A stretch of 64,000 bases of DNA from Ectothiorhodospiraceae bacterium BW-2 (GTDB lineage: Bacteria; Pseudomonadota; Gammaproteobacteria; Thiohalomonadales; Thiohalomonadaceae). The notes beneath the pieces are model-generated. The model did not search any database. It was not told the origin of the DNA and saw only the letters and a program-made list of their open reading frames with translations. Below are positions 16,756 through 24,415 of the stretch, piece after piece; position 1 is the first letter of the stretch; each line of letters starts with the position of its first letter. A program made the translations under genes and the position numbers. The stretch lies in assembly GCA_008375315.1 (NCBI GenBank), contig CP032507.1:2035001-2099000 (forward strand), read 5' to 3'.

Positions 16756-17009
16756 GGCACACGGGCTCCGCTAGCAATATAACCCGGTTCGGAGCGGGCT
16801 ATCTGTTAAAATCGCTGGTCAATTAATCTTAAACAGCGCCGGATCATATATCACTTGCGAATCTTGTCAATGGATGGCGGACGGCAAAACCTTGTCCTAA
16901 TTTAGTTGAATGTAGCGGAGTCTGTGCTCTGTTTGAGCTTGCTTAGGCTATTATTTTTAGCATTCCGGAGCCTTAATTAACTGCGATCCTTTAGTGTTCC
17001 AGGCGTTAG

Positions 17010-17180
17010 GAGTACCTGATTAGCTCCCACCACCCGCTGCGAGAGACCCTCATCGCCCAAACCGGTGCCAGCCGTGAAAAGCGGCAGGCGTACCTGCAAG
17101 ATGCCTACAACTGCGCCACGGTGTTTACCGGTAGCTGGCAGAAGTGGCAGTCTAAAGCGGAGGGAGTGGCGGTTTTTTAG
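17010..17180 (+). pseudogene. HNH gene 3' fragment (copy C)
   Basis: Begins abruptly at GAGTACCTGATTAG directly after GGCGTTAG (an attC-like right box) and follows the complete gene to its stop. It has the common tail and then the longer tail shared only with the complete copy. Confidence 0.9.
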
Positions 17181-17370
17181 GGTTTAGGCTGGACAGGGGA
17201 TGCGGGGTTGATATACTTATTGGGGTTAGCCGTGAATGATCAGCGGTTTCTGGTGACCCTGCTAAATTCGGAGTTATACCGTTAGCAAATCGCGATTTTG
17301 GCTGTCAGAAAGAGGAAATAAGCGGGTCTGGAACGGAGTTATACAGGGGCTGTTTAATAACTTGTTAGGC
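17181..17370 (+). other. HNH tail ending in GTTAGGC cassette boundary
   Basis: Noncoding; similar to 8396-8616. Contains two direct copies of CGGAGTTATAC (17269 and 17335 regions) and ends CTTGTTAGGC at 17361-17370. The GTTAGGC is the exact complement of the left box of attC site 2, so the next cassette starts at 17365. Confidence 0.55.
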
Positions 17371-17402
17371 AATATCACATTTCCACATTGAACGGTATAG
17401 GT

Positions 17403-17876
17403 ATGAAGGCAAAGGTTTATATTGAAACCAGTATTCCCAGTTATCTATGCGCCAGACGTAGCCGTGATTTGATTATGGCAGCAAACTAGGAAATAACTGT
17501 GGAATGGTGGGATGAACGGAGCCAATTTGATTTGTATATCTCCGCGCTTGTTATTCAGGAAGCCAGTGCGGGAGACCCGGTAGCTGCACAAAAGAGAATT
17601 GAGCAACTAGATGATATTCCTGAGCTTGATGTGACAGATGATGTCGAAAATTTTGCCGGGATACTCATTCAAAAAGTGCCTCTTCCCGAGAAGGCCAAAG
17701 TTGATGCATTGCATATTGCTGTAGCAGCATTAAACGGCATGGATTACCTACTGACCTGGAATTGCACTCATATTGCAAATGCTGTTTTGCGCCCTAAAGT
17801 GGAGGCGGTTTGTCGTGAATTCGGTTGTGAACCACCGACAATTTGTACACCCCGGGAATTAATGAGGTATGACTGA
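17403..17876 (+). pseudogene. PIN-domain toxin with in-frame stop
   Basis: ATG 17403 starts MKAKVYIETSIPSYLCARRSRDLIMAAN, then TAG (17487-17489) where the related toxin at 19976 has Gln (AAHQQI). After it the frame continues intact: EWWDERSQFDLYISALVIQEASAGDPVAA, DALHIAVAALNGMDYLLTWNC, to a normal end. All PIN acidic residues are present, so a single nonsense mutation separates it from a full toxin. Restart at GTG 17499 would lack the first catalytic Asp/Glu strand. Its stop overlaps the antitoxin start. Confidence 0.8.
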
Positions 17877-18052
17877 TGTGGAAAGACCCAGTTGTAGAGG
17901 AAATCCGAAAATATCGTGATGAGTATGCAAGTCAATTTAGCTATGACCTCCATGCAATCTGTCAGGATATACGGAAAAAACAGGGGCAGGCTGGACGGCG
18001 TGTTGTTTCTTTAAGTCCAAAACCGGCAAAACGAATACCCAAAGTCGCCTAA
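17876..18052 (+). CDS. Antitoxin of the PIN module in cassette 2
   Basis: 58 residues, MWKDPVVEEIRKYRDEYASQFSYDLHAICQDIRKK..., ending with a basic tail. Its ATG overlaps the toxin stop (TGATG). It resembles the antitoxin at 20454 (EVRKNR...QFNYDLRAIYDDLKK). Its own TAA stop (18050-18052) lies inside the left box GCCTAAC of attC site 2, showing how tightly gene and recombination site are packed. Confidence 0.75.
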   Translation: MWKDPVVEEIRKYRDEYASQFSYDLHAICQDIRKKQGQAGRRVVSLSPKPAKRIPKVA

Positions 18053-18145
18053 CGAATCGCTCAAGGCCGACCACCCGCCGTTGGGCTTTTTCGGTTTGTT
18101 TTTAGCTAAGTGGCGGCGGGTGTCGGCTTAGCTCAGGCGTTAGCG
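18047..18145 (+). repeat. attC-like site 2
   Basis: 99-bp imperfect palindrome. Left box GCCTAAC fits RYYYAAC; right side GGCGTTAGC. Long arms GGCCGACCACCCGCCG and CGGCGGGTGTCGGC pair well, with outer AATCGCTCAAGG / AGCTCAGGCG bulged. The left box is complementary to GTTAGGC at 17364-17370, the start of the same cassette. Best attC candidate in the window. Confidence 0.88.
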
Positions 18146-18815
18146 CGCCGCGCAAAGCGTGGCGCATCTGGTCGGGTGAGAGTCCCGGCATGGAAAGGGT
18201 TAACCACCCACCATTACCGAGTGTTGCGCCCTTGGCGAAACGGTGAATTGGCAATGAAGGCTGAGACATTCGTGAACAAGAAGGGGGAAGCGTACACAGG
18301 GTATGTTGCAGGCTGTTTGGATACGTAAGTCCTTAAAGATGGTATCGCGTCGAAATGAACAGTTCCGGCTGGCCAGCGTTGTAACGCACGCGAAGCCCAC
18401 GCGAAGCAGGCGCATTGGTGAGCCTGTGGAGAACCGGCGGAGTTCTCGAGCTGCGGCATGTAACAAAAGATGCGTCATGAACGCGGGAGATCCCATGGGC
18501 TCCAAAGGAGGGATAAGTTATTCAGAACCGCTACAAACGGAAATGATGACTGAAGGCCCTTAGGAAGTCGAATCACCTCATAGTACTCTGAGACGGTAGG
18601 GTCGATCACATGGGGAAGGGGGTGACAGTCATGTGTATTCGTCAAAGGCAACTCGCGCCGGACACTGTAGGGCCGGAGCTCGACGAGCCAACCTTCTTGG
18701 CGGAAACATCCACGGGGTGCTTGTCGCCCTCTACGAGAGTGAGCATGGCTGAGGAGCCCGGTGCGGGAAAACCGCACGCCGGGATCTGTGCAGGGGGCGC
18801 CGGGTAACCGGTGTC
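18144..18815 (+). ncRNA. ORF-less group II intron, probably class C-attC
   Basis: About 670 nt without a long reading frame, directly after the attC-2 right box. Near the 3' end, domain V is recognisable at about 18756-18788: GAGCCCGGTGCGG, GAAA tetraloop, and the complementary CCGCACGCCGGG. Domain VI follows as GGCGCCGG-GTAA-CCGGTGTC, ending near 18815. The 5' part (GGTCGGGTGAGAGTCCCGG) fits a domain I beginning. No reverse transcriptase frame is present in domain IV, so mobility would need a protein in trans. Exact 5' end uncertain by a few bases. Position against attC is the hallmark of class C-attC introns. Confidence 0.75.
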
Positions 18816-18817
18816 AA

Positions 18818-19045
18818 GGCAAATTCGACCAAATTCCCGCACTACCGCTGCTGGAACGGCTCCACACCCGCAACGAGTACCTGATTCGCTCCCACCACCC
18901 GCTGCGGGAGACCCTCATCGCCCAAACCGGTGCCAGCCGTGAAAAGCGGCAGGCGTACCTACAGGATGCTTACAACTGCGCTACGGTGTTTACTGGTAGC
19001 TGGCAGAAGTGGCAGCCGAGGGCTGAGGGCGTGGCGGTTTTTTAG
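18818..19045 (+). pseudogene. HNH gene 3' fragment (copy D)
   Basis: Starts at GGCAAATTCGACC within two bases of the intron end and follows the HNH gene to its stop, then the common tail. It retains none of the HNH catalytic residues. The tail ends at a CTCTGACCCTATTTA motif joined to the next gene fragment. Confidence 0.9.
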
Positions 19046-19266
19046 GAGGTTAGGTGGAAATCGGGCTGGACATGCGATGCGGGGTTGATATACTGGTTGA
19101 GGCCGGTATGCGTGGGGGGAAATGAGGCCGATATTAAGCTTTAATTCCGCTCTGACCCTATTTAACGGCTGTTCAAAGAGAAATTAAGAGTTTAAGTGCT
19201 GGCATCACCAAAGTAAAAGTTCTTGATGAGAAATGGAATGGTAAAACCTACTATGTCAAAGCCAGT

Positions 19267-19932
19267 GTGACCATCAACGAACAGCGAACTCTCAACCTGT
19301 TACTGGAGAGCATCAAACAAAAAGCTACCAGAGAGGATGTAGATCGTCTTAACCGGATACTAGCCGAGCAGGAGCAGATACTATCGCAAAAAGACCAACA
19401 GCTTCAGGAGATGAATAAACAACTGGTTGCGAAAGAGATTATGGGGCAGGCTCGTAAGCAGGAATTGGCTGATATGAAAAAACAGATGATTCAGTATAAT
19501 CAGGAGGAGATTCAGCAGAAAGAAGAGGCTGCTCACTATAAAACAGAACTGGAAAGAAAATTAGCCCAAATTCAGCAGATGAATCAGCAAGCGAACAATC
19601 AGGATCAACAAGAATTGAGTGAATGGAAAAATACGGTAAAGGTGCTGTGTAGTTTTCTACCAGGATTCAAGGCTTCAAATATGTCTTCTTTTACTTCTTT
19701 TACTTCTTTTACTTCATTTAAGTTTATTGATGCAGACAGGATGGGTTGGGTGCCGAGCTATCCCGAAAAAAGAAATTCAAAAAATCACACTATTCGCTCA
19801 AATAACATTTATCAATTACGGGTTTGCCCATCAGATTACCTAAACAATCAAGGTTGGCACTGTATTTACTTTAATATTGAAGATGGCAAGCTGGTAAAAA
19901 CGGGTGGTTGTAATTTGGAACAGTTATTGTGA
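19267..19932 (+). pseudogene. Coiled-coil protein fragment, 5'-truncated
   Basis: 221 codons from GTG 19267; the same frame is open upstream to about 19156 (AVQREIKSLSAGITKVKVLDEKWNGKTYYVKASV) but with no start codon and a sharp junction to the HNH tail, so the original N-terminus is missing. The KVLDEKWNGKTYYVKA segment recalls a domain found in FGE-type and LPP20-type secreted proteins. Residues 10-115 form a coiled coil; then a (TCTTTTACT)n microsatellite encodes FTSFTSFTSF, and the C-terminal ~70 residues are unrecognised. Confidence 0.55.
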
Positions 19933-19975
19933 ATAGATTTAATTTAAAACCTTGCTTGCTTATTAGAGATAGCAA

Positions 19976-20461
19976 GTGAAAAGAAGAATATATCTTGAAA
20001 CTTCAGTTATCAGTTACTTGACTGCGAAACCAAGCAAAACCATTATTGGTGCTGCTCATCAGCAGATAACGGCGGCGTGGTGGGACAAACGAACAGATTA
20101 TCAGTTATTTGTTTCAGAATCCGTCTTAAAAGAATGTGCTGCAGGTGATCCGGTAGCAGCAAGTAACAGGTTGGTGATAGCCGAAAAGTTACCTTTGCTT
20201 CTTATCACTGAAGAGGCATTTCAAATAGCTCAATCGCTGCTGGATCGAAAAATAATACCCCAAAAAGCCGCAGAGGATGGCTTGCATATAGCCATTGCGA
20301 CCATTCACCAAGTCGATTATTTACTAACATGGAACTGCAAACATATTGCTAACCCTGAAATTCAGAGAAATATATCAGCCTATCTTGATGAAATAGGTTT
20401 GTTTCTCCCATTCATCTGTACTCCAGAAGAGTTATTAGGAGAGGATAACAGTTATGACTGA
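19976..20461 (+). CDS. PIN-domain toxin (intact)
   Basis: 161 residues from GTG 19976: MKRRIYLETSVISYLTAKPS, KECAAGDPVAASNRL, EDGLHIAIATIHQVDYLLTWNCKHIANPE. These are the conserved acidic and structural motifs of a PIN ribonuclease of the IYLETS type. About half-identical to the stop-disrupted toxin at 17403. Overlaps the antitoxin by 8 bp. The upstream spacing of 43 bp to the coiled-coil fragment leaves room for its own promoter. The GTG is chosen because AGCAAG lies close upstream and the fold starts there. Confidence 0.87.
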   Translation: MKRRIYLETSVISYLTAKPSKTIIGAAHQQITAAWWDKRTDYQLFVSESVLKECAAGDPVAASNRLVIAEKLPLLLITEEAFQIAQSLLDRKIIPQKAAEDGLHIAIATIHQVDYLLTWNCKHIANPEIQRNISAYLDEIGLFLPFICTPEELLGEDNSYD

Positions 20462-20681
20462 TGATGAAATTCTTGAGGAAGTTCGCAAAAACAGAACGGC
20501 TCATGCAGCTCAATTTAATTATGATCTGCGAGCCATTTACGATGATCTAAAAAAATCAGAGTCTGAACATATACGAAACGGATATGAGTATGTTGAGCCG
20601 CCAGTAACCCATATATCTGCTAACCAGACACTCCAGCCGACCGTTACTGCGTTGCGCCGCTTTCGCTCTGCAACACAGTAA
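20454..20681 (+). CDS. Antitoxin of the intact PIN module
   Basis: 75 residues beginning MTDDEILEEVRKNRTAHAAQFNYDLRAIYDDLKKSE, as in the antitoxin at 17876. The last ~20 residues (NQTLQPTVTALRRFRSATQ) are read from within attC site 3, so the recombination site supplies the C-terminus. This is common for cassette genes that lost their own stop. Confidence 0.8.
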   Translation: MTDDEILEEVRKNRTAHAAQFNYDLRAIYDDLKKSESEHIRNGYEYVEPPVTHISANQTLQPTVTALRRFRSATQ

Positions 20682-20706
20682 CGGCGGCTGAGTTTTAGCG
20701 TTACCC
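20618..20706 (+). repeat. attC-like site 3
   Basis: 89-bp imperfect palindrome. Left TGCTAACCAGACACTCCAGCC, right GGCGGCTGAGTTTTAGCGTTA. The inner arms CCGTTACTG and CAGTAACGG are perfectly complementary, with a further CGTTGC/GCAACA stem. Right core G20700|TTACCC. The left box differs by one base from the complement of GTTAGCG at 18139, the right box of attC 2, consistent with a cassette spanning 18140-20700 that now contains the intron and HNH copy D. Confidence 0.85.
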
Positions 20707-21196
20707 CCCAGCCCGCCACCCCCAAGGCCGCTGTTGCCACCCATCAGCCGCACAAATCCCTAACTTAGCCGCCCGAGCCGCCCTCTCAGCCGCAAAATAG
20801 TCCGCCTCACCACACATAAACCGCCGCCATCCCCGCCCGCACCATCGCCAAATTAACACTCTGACCGGTCGCATCAAACACCTCCGCCACCACCCGCCCA
20901 TAACGGTCGGTATCATGGCGTTTGAAGGTAACTTCAGTGCCAATAATCCCCCGCAAGTGATCCCGACTCTGCTCTCCCCACGGCTTCTGCCCCATCTCAG
21001 GGGTATCAATGCAATAAAAGCGGGTTTTGATCGTCTCACCGTTGCAGCTCAGGGTAGCGGTATCGCCATCATAAACCGATTTCACCCGACACGATTCGGC
21101 AGTGGCGGTCATCGGCAGCGGTATCCCGCCATCGAGCCACGGTACCACTAATCCGGTGAGGGCAACGCCCCAAAACAGAATCAGGCGGGCTCTCAT
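20701..21196 (-). pseudogene. Thermonuclease-like (SNase) gene, copy 2, frameshifted
   Basis: Nearly identical to copy 1: MRARLILFWGVALTGLVVPW, DGDTATL, RFYCIDTPEMGQ, GRVVAEVF. VNLAMVRAGMAAVY is in frame here (unlike copy 1), but about 10 bp are missing next to it (GGGCGGTATT of copy 1), giving a stop at 20807; the residual C-terminus is out of frame and ends at the TTA of the attC core. The break is at a different place from copy 1, so the two copies decayed independently. Confidence 0.85.
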
Positions 21197-21278
21197 GGCA
21201 TCCCCATCATCCCCATCGGGCTGCTCATTTGGCCGATATTGCGCCGCATCGCGCCGACATTGCCGGTCATGGTGTGCA
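21193..21278 (-). pseudogene. Tail of the helical SNase partner, copy 2
   Basis: Encodes MHTMTGNVGAMRRNIGQMSS...MGMP, the same C-terminus as at 10215-10400, here only 28 codons before it is cut and joined to HNH copy E at 21279. Overlaps the SNase ATG. Confidence 0.6.
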
Positions 21279-21693
21279 CTCGGCCCGACCGGTGCTCAAC
21301 GGCTACCCAAAGGGGCGCTGCTTCTACGGCTACCGCGAGATTTCGATCCTCTACGGTAGCGACACCCCCGCCGATGTCGATCACCTCTTCCCCCACAAGC
21401 TGAAACGGTGCGATGACGGCAAGCCGATTGATGGCGTGGCGAACTTAGTGCTGGCCTGTACCGACTGCAATCGCGGCGCACAGGGCAAATTTGACCAAAT
21501 CCCCGCGCTACCGCTGCTAGAACGGCTCCACACCCGCAACGAGTACCTGATTCGCTCCCACCACCCGCTGCAAACCGGTGCTAGTCGTGAAAAGCGGCAG
21601 AATTACCTGCAAGATGCCTACAACTGCGCTACAGTGTTTACTGGTAGCTGGCAGAAGTGGCAGCCGAGGGCGGAGGGAGTGGCGGTTTTTTAG
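21279..21693 (+). pseudogene. HNH gene 3' fragment (copy E)
   Basis: Covers the HNH core to the stop. It starts at CTCGGCCCGACC, keeps DVDHLFPH and ACTDCN, but the second zinc Cys is Gly (CFYG instead of CFYC) and an 11-codon region is shortened (RETLIA lost). Without an N-terminal domain or start signal it is unlikely to be functional. Followed by the common tail. Confidence 0.88.
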
Positions 21694-21765
21694 GGTTTAG
21701 GTGGGGGTTGGGTAAATGGCTGTAGATTTAGGCTGGACATGGGATGCGGGGTTGATATACTGGGT

Positions 21766-21810
21766 GGAGTCGGGGTTTTAATTTTACTCTGACCCTGTTA
21801 ACCCTGTTTA
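21766..21810. repeat. GGGTCAGAGTAAAATTAAAA-type repeat (with copy E)
   Basis: GGAGTCGGGG, TTTTAATTTTACTCTGACCC, then TGTTAACCCTGTTTATTT. Joins the HNH tail to the BrnT-type module. Confidence 0.6.
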
Positions 21811-21833
21811 TTTAAACCGATCAGGCTTAAATC

Positions 21834-22106
21834 ATGAAATTTGAATGGGATGACAAAAAAGCAGTCAAAAACATGAAAAAGCATGGCATCTCTTTTCATG
21901 AGGCAGCTACGGTTTTTGGCGATCCTTTGGCACTCACATTTGATGATCCTGATCACTCCGGTGATGAAGAGAGAGTGTTGACATTTGGTAGAACAAGAAC
22001 AGAAAAATTAGTCATTGCTTCCCATACGCAACGCAATGGTTCAATACGAATTATTAGTGCCCGTCTAATGGATAAACATGAGAGGAATATTTATGAAGAA
22101 GGCTAA
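21834..22106 (+). CDS. brnT: BrnT-family toxin
   Basis: 90 residues: MKFEWDDKKAVKNMKKHGISFHEAATVFGDPLAL, then RVLTFGRTRTEKLVIASHT and IRIISARLMDKHERNIYEE. This is the complete BrnT RNase-like (RelE-like fold) family signature. Overlaps the antitoxin by 14 bp. AT-rich relative to the HNH pieces. Probably an mRNA-cleaving toxin silenced by the downstream antitoxin. Confidence 0.92.
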   Translation: MKFEWDDKKAVKNMKKHGISFHEAATVFGDPLALTFDDPDHSGDEERVLTFGRTRTEKLVIASHTQRNGSIRIISARLMDKHERNIYEEG

Positions 22107-22323
22107 AGATAAAGATGAAATGAGACCGAGCTATAGCAGAGAAGATTTAGGAAAGGGCGTAAGGGGTAAATATTATGACGATTATAACGCAGATCATAAC
22201 CTTGTTTTGCTTAATCCTGAAGTAGCGAAAGCATTCCCGACTGAAGAGGCAGTGAATGAGGCTTTGATGTCTCTGATTAAGATAGCACAAACATCAACAT
22301 CACTAACCAATCGCTCCACTTGA
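22093..22323 (+). CDS. Antitoxin of BrnT-type module
   Basis: 76 residues from ATG 22093 (MKKAKDKDEMRPSYSREDLGKGVRGKYYDDY...NLVLLNPEVAKAFPTEEAVNEALMSLIKIAQ). The GVRGKYY and VAKAFP-x-EAVNEAL pattern is a ribbon-helix-helix-type partner common for BrnT toxins; it is not the classic BrnA. The last residues (STSLTNRST) lie inside attC site 4. Confidence 0.85.
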   Translation: MKKAKDKDEMRPSYSREDLGKGVRGKYYDDYNADHNLVLLNPEVAKAFPTEEAVNEALMSLIKIAQTSTSLTNRST

Positions 22324-22371
22324 CCACCATTCCGCTACGCTTCATGGTGGCAAGTGAGCTTGTCGTTACCG
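22301..22371 (+). repeat. attC-like site 4
   Basis: 71-bp palindrome. Left CACTAACCAATCGCTCCACT, right AGTGAGCTTGTCGTTACC; inner arms CCACTTGACCACCAT and ATGGTGGCAAGTGAG pair almost perfectly around TCCGCTACGCTTC. Sequence-related to sites 1 and 3. The left box complement (GTTAGTG) is not found at an upstream cassette boundary, so the cassette it ends is rearranged. Confidence 0.85.
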
Positions 22372-22467
22372 CCCAGCCCGCCACACCCAAGGCCGCTGCT
22401 ACCCCCCCATCAACCGCCCAAATCCCTTTGCGCTTCCTTGCTCAGCCGCAAAATAAGCCGCCTCACC
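22366..22467 (-). pseudogene. SNase gene, copy 3, 3' fragment
   Basis: About 100 bp matching the C-terminal end of SNase copies 1 and 2, beginning at the attC-4 core (GTTACCGCCCAGCCCGCCAC). It is joined to HNH copy F at the shared hexamer CTCACC (22462-22467), which occurs in both parents. This is a microhomology junction left by a deletion. Confidence 0.8.
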
Positions 22468-23067
22468 GACCACCTGCACCAACTGTTACAGCAACTCTCA
22501 GCCGACGATTTAGCCGGAGAAGTCGAAGCCCGATGGCGCTTAGTCGAAGAGGCGTGGGCGAATAACCTCTCGCGCCAACTGATGCTGGTGGAGTATGAAG
22601 AGCACGACCAGCAGCTTATCGGCATCCACAGCCAGCGGCGTATCTCGCTCACCTCGGCCCGACCGGCGCTCAACGGCTACCCAAAGGGGCGCTGCTTCTA
22701 CGGCTACCGCGAGATTTCGATCCTCTACGGCAGCGACACCCCCGCCGATATCGATCACCTCTTCCCCCACAAGCTGAAACGGTGCGACGACGGCAAGCCG
22801 ATTGATGGCGTGGCGAACTTAGTGCTGGCCTGTACCGACTGCAATCGCGGCGCACAAGTCAAATTTGACCAAATCTCCGCGCTACCGCTGCTAGAACGGC
22901 TCCACACCCGCAACGAGTACCTGATTCGCTCCCACCACCCGCTGCAAACCGGTGCTAGTCGTGAAAAACGGCAGAATTACCTGCAAGATGCCTACAACTG
23001 CGCCACGGTGTTTACTGGTAGCTGGCAGAAGTGGCAGCCGAGGGCGGAGGGAGTGGCGGTTTTTTAG
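22462..23067 (+). pseudogene. HNH gene 3' fragment (copy F), longest partial copy
   Basis: About 200 codons in frame from LTDHLHQLLQQLSADDLAG (residue ~137 of the full protein) to the stop, including IDHLFPH and ACTDCN. As in copy E the second zinc Cys is Gly (CFYG) and RETLIA is deleted, so copies E and F share a recent ancestor distinct from the complete copy. No start codon with a ribosome binding site precedes it. Confidence 0.88.
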
Positions 23068-23163
23068 GGTTTAGGTGGGGGTTGGGTAAATGGCTGTGGA
23101 TTTAGGCTGGACATGGGATGCGGGGTTGATATACTTATTGGGGTGGGGTGAACCCGAACTAAG

Positions 23164-23206
23164 GTTTAATTCTACTCTGACCCTATTTATTTTGACCCTA
23201 TTTATT
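23164..23206. repeat. GGGTCAGAGTAAAATTAAAA-type repeat, doubled (with copy F)
   Basis: GGTTTAATTCTACTCTGACCC followed by two copies of TTTTGACCCTATTTATT-like sequence. Junction between the HNH tail and the minus-strand fragments. Confidence 0.55.
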
Positions 23207-23207
23207 T

Positions 23208-23501
23208 TCAGCGGGACGAGTCTGTGATGGGTTTGTCCCGTTTTGTTTTAGCGTGGGACTTTGCTTCTGTCTCATCTAAAAAAGGGCGGGACAAATCTCC
23301 TTGGAGAGTGTGGGACGGTACAAGCAGCGCTGCACCCTGACAATTCGGAGGCTCACCAACCCTACCGCCTGATCGGACTCGGCTTCGCGCGCTCTTCTCC
23401 GAGTTCTCCTGCCAATCTTTAAAGGCCTGCGATACGGCTGCCAGGGTGGGGTTCGGCATCTCTATTCTCCTTTGTGGTTCATCAGGGGAGTCGTGAAACA
23501 A
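23208..23501 (-). pseudogene. Transposon-associated ORF fragment
   Basis: 97 codons. From MPNPTLAAVSQAFKDWQENSEKSARS the N-terminus resembles a small ORF carried by some insertion sequences; the second half (GEPPNCQGAALLVPSH...) is low-complexity and looks like translated noncoding DNA. It may be the truncated start of an IS gene. I see no other content in 23068-23207. Confidence 0.35.
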
Positions 23502-23640
23502 ATGTTGCGGCGTTTTTTACGCTATGGTGGCGTAAGGTTACGATAATTTTACCTACGCGGGAGCCGGTAATAGAGCCGGTACGCAGGGCATGCCACTCGG
23601 CACTGCCTTGTTCAATGTCGGTTATGATGTTATGGGTCAT
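23482..23640 (-). pseudogene. N-terminal remnant of a YqaJ-type exonuclease
   Basis: 52 codons from ATG at 23640: [28 protein letters not shown]. The Q-G-S-x-E-W-x-x-x-R-x-G-x-I-T-x-S motif is that of phage YqaJ/lambda-type exonucleases. The frame then degenerates and stops at 23482. Its start overlaps the preceding gene by ATGA. Suggests a phage-derived recombination module was once here. Confidence 0.55.
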
Positions 23641-23846
23641 TCTTTTGGATCTGGCGGTCTCTGCTGCAGGTCATCACTACCTTCTAATGGTGCATCTTCA
23701 CCGATAAATTGTGGTTTACCGTCCTGCCAAAAAACAGCATAGTGACCCAAACGCCGTTTGGTGTTAAGGGCCTTGTTTACTGCAGTTTTTAATGCTTCCA
23801 GTGCTTGTAATGCTTCAGCAGAGGGAATGGTATCCTGATCTGTCAT
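23637..23846 (-). CDS. Small protein between zeta-like toxin and YqaJ remnant
   Basis: 69 residues ([53 protein letters not shown]...). No recognised family. Overlaps the zeta-like gene upstream by ATGA and the YqaJ remnant downstream by ATGA. It could be the antitoxin of the zeta-like kinase by position, though such antitoxins more often come first. Confidence 0.55.
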   Translation of the reverse strand: MTDQDTIPSAEALQALEALKTAVNKALNTKRRLGHYAVFWQDGKPQFIGEDAPLEGSDDLQQRPPDPKE

Positions 23847-24415
23847 AGAGTAGCCTTTTGTTGTAATAGCTGAAAATAGTTGAGATGAACCACGCGACGA
23901 AGTTGTCGGAACTGTTCAAAAATTAATACGGGTTCACCTCCGGCATTCATATAGCAGCGACAACTATCCACATTAGCACTATAGTGATTTAGCAGATTAT
24001 TCAGACTTTTTGGAAATCGTCGTTCAATAGCTGCTATAGGGATATCATGCCCTCCGTGACGAACCCGTTCAAGAACGCGTAATCTGGATAGTTCAACATC
24101 GGGAAGCGCCAAATAGAGCAGATGAACACGCCAGCCATTTGACTGCAACCGGCGAATCAGGCGTAAATAACCGCGTCCGGAGAGCGTAGTCTCAAATGCA
24201 AAATCGTGCTGTAATGTCAGATGATTTTCAATAGAACTCAAAAACATTCGACTTGCTGCCACTGTCGCTTGCTCCGGTGCTAACGGAGAAAGACCTGCTG
24301 CAATTAAATCAGCATTAACAAACTGATAACAGCCGATCACCTTTGGTAGATACTCCAGCGCAAATGTCGTTTTACCCGCCCCATTCGGACCGGCAATGAT
24401 CCAGCAAGATGGCAC
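23843..24415 (-). CDS. Zeta-toxin-like P-loop kinase
   Basis: 190 residues from GTG at 24415 (chosen because it overlaps the upstream TAG and the conserved region begins at once). Walker [11 protein letters not shown] at residues 8-17, then [26 protein letters not shown] and [12 protein letters not shown], the pattern of zeta/PezT-like small-molecule kinases with substrate Asp and Glu and a lid Arg. Some family members phosphorylate UDP-sugar precursors; others have unknown substrates. Co-transcribed with the HEAT-like gene upstream. Confidence 0.8.
   Translation of the reverse strand: MPSCWIIAGPNGAGKTTFALEYLPKVIGCYQFVNADLIAAGLSPLAPEQATVAASRMFLSSIENHLTLQHDFAFETTLSGRGYLRLIRRLQSNGWRVHLLYLALPDVELSRLRVLERVRHGGHDIPIAAIERRFPKSLNNLLNHYSANVDSCRCYMNAGGEPVLIFEQFRQLRRVVHLNYFQLLQQKATL

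Noticed and set aside
16880-17010. Possible fifth attC: TCCTAAT at about 16896 and GGCGTTAGGA at 16999-17010
   Set aside because: The boxes are complementary 6 of 7, but the arms between them do not pair convincingly. Probably only a right half is left.
18110-18842. Several 65-100-codon frames on both strands
   Set aside because: They overlap each other inside the group II intron RNA and show no protein-like pattern.
19683-19718. Short tandem repeat TTTTACTTC, possible CRISPR or phase-variable tract
   Set aside because: It is a 9-bp in-frame repeat coding FTS; too short for CRISPR, and slippage would only change repeat number in a gene fragment.
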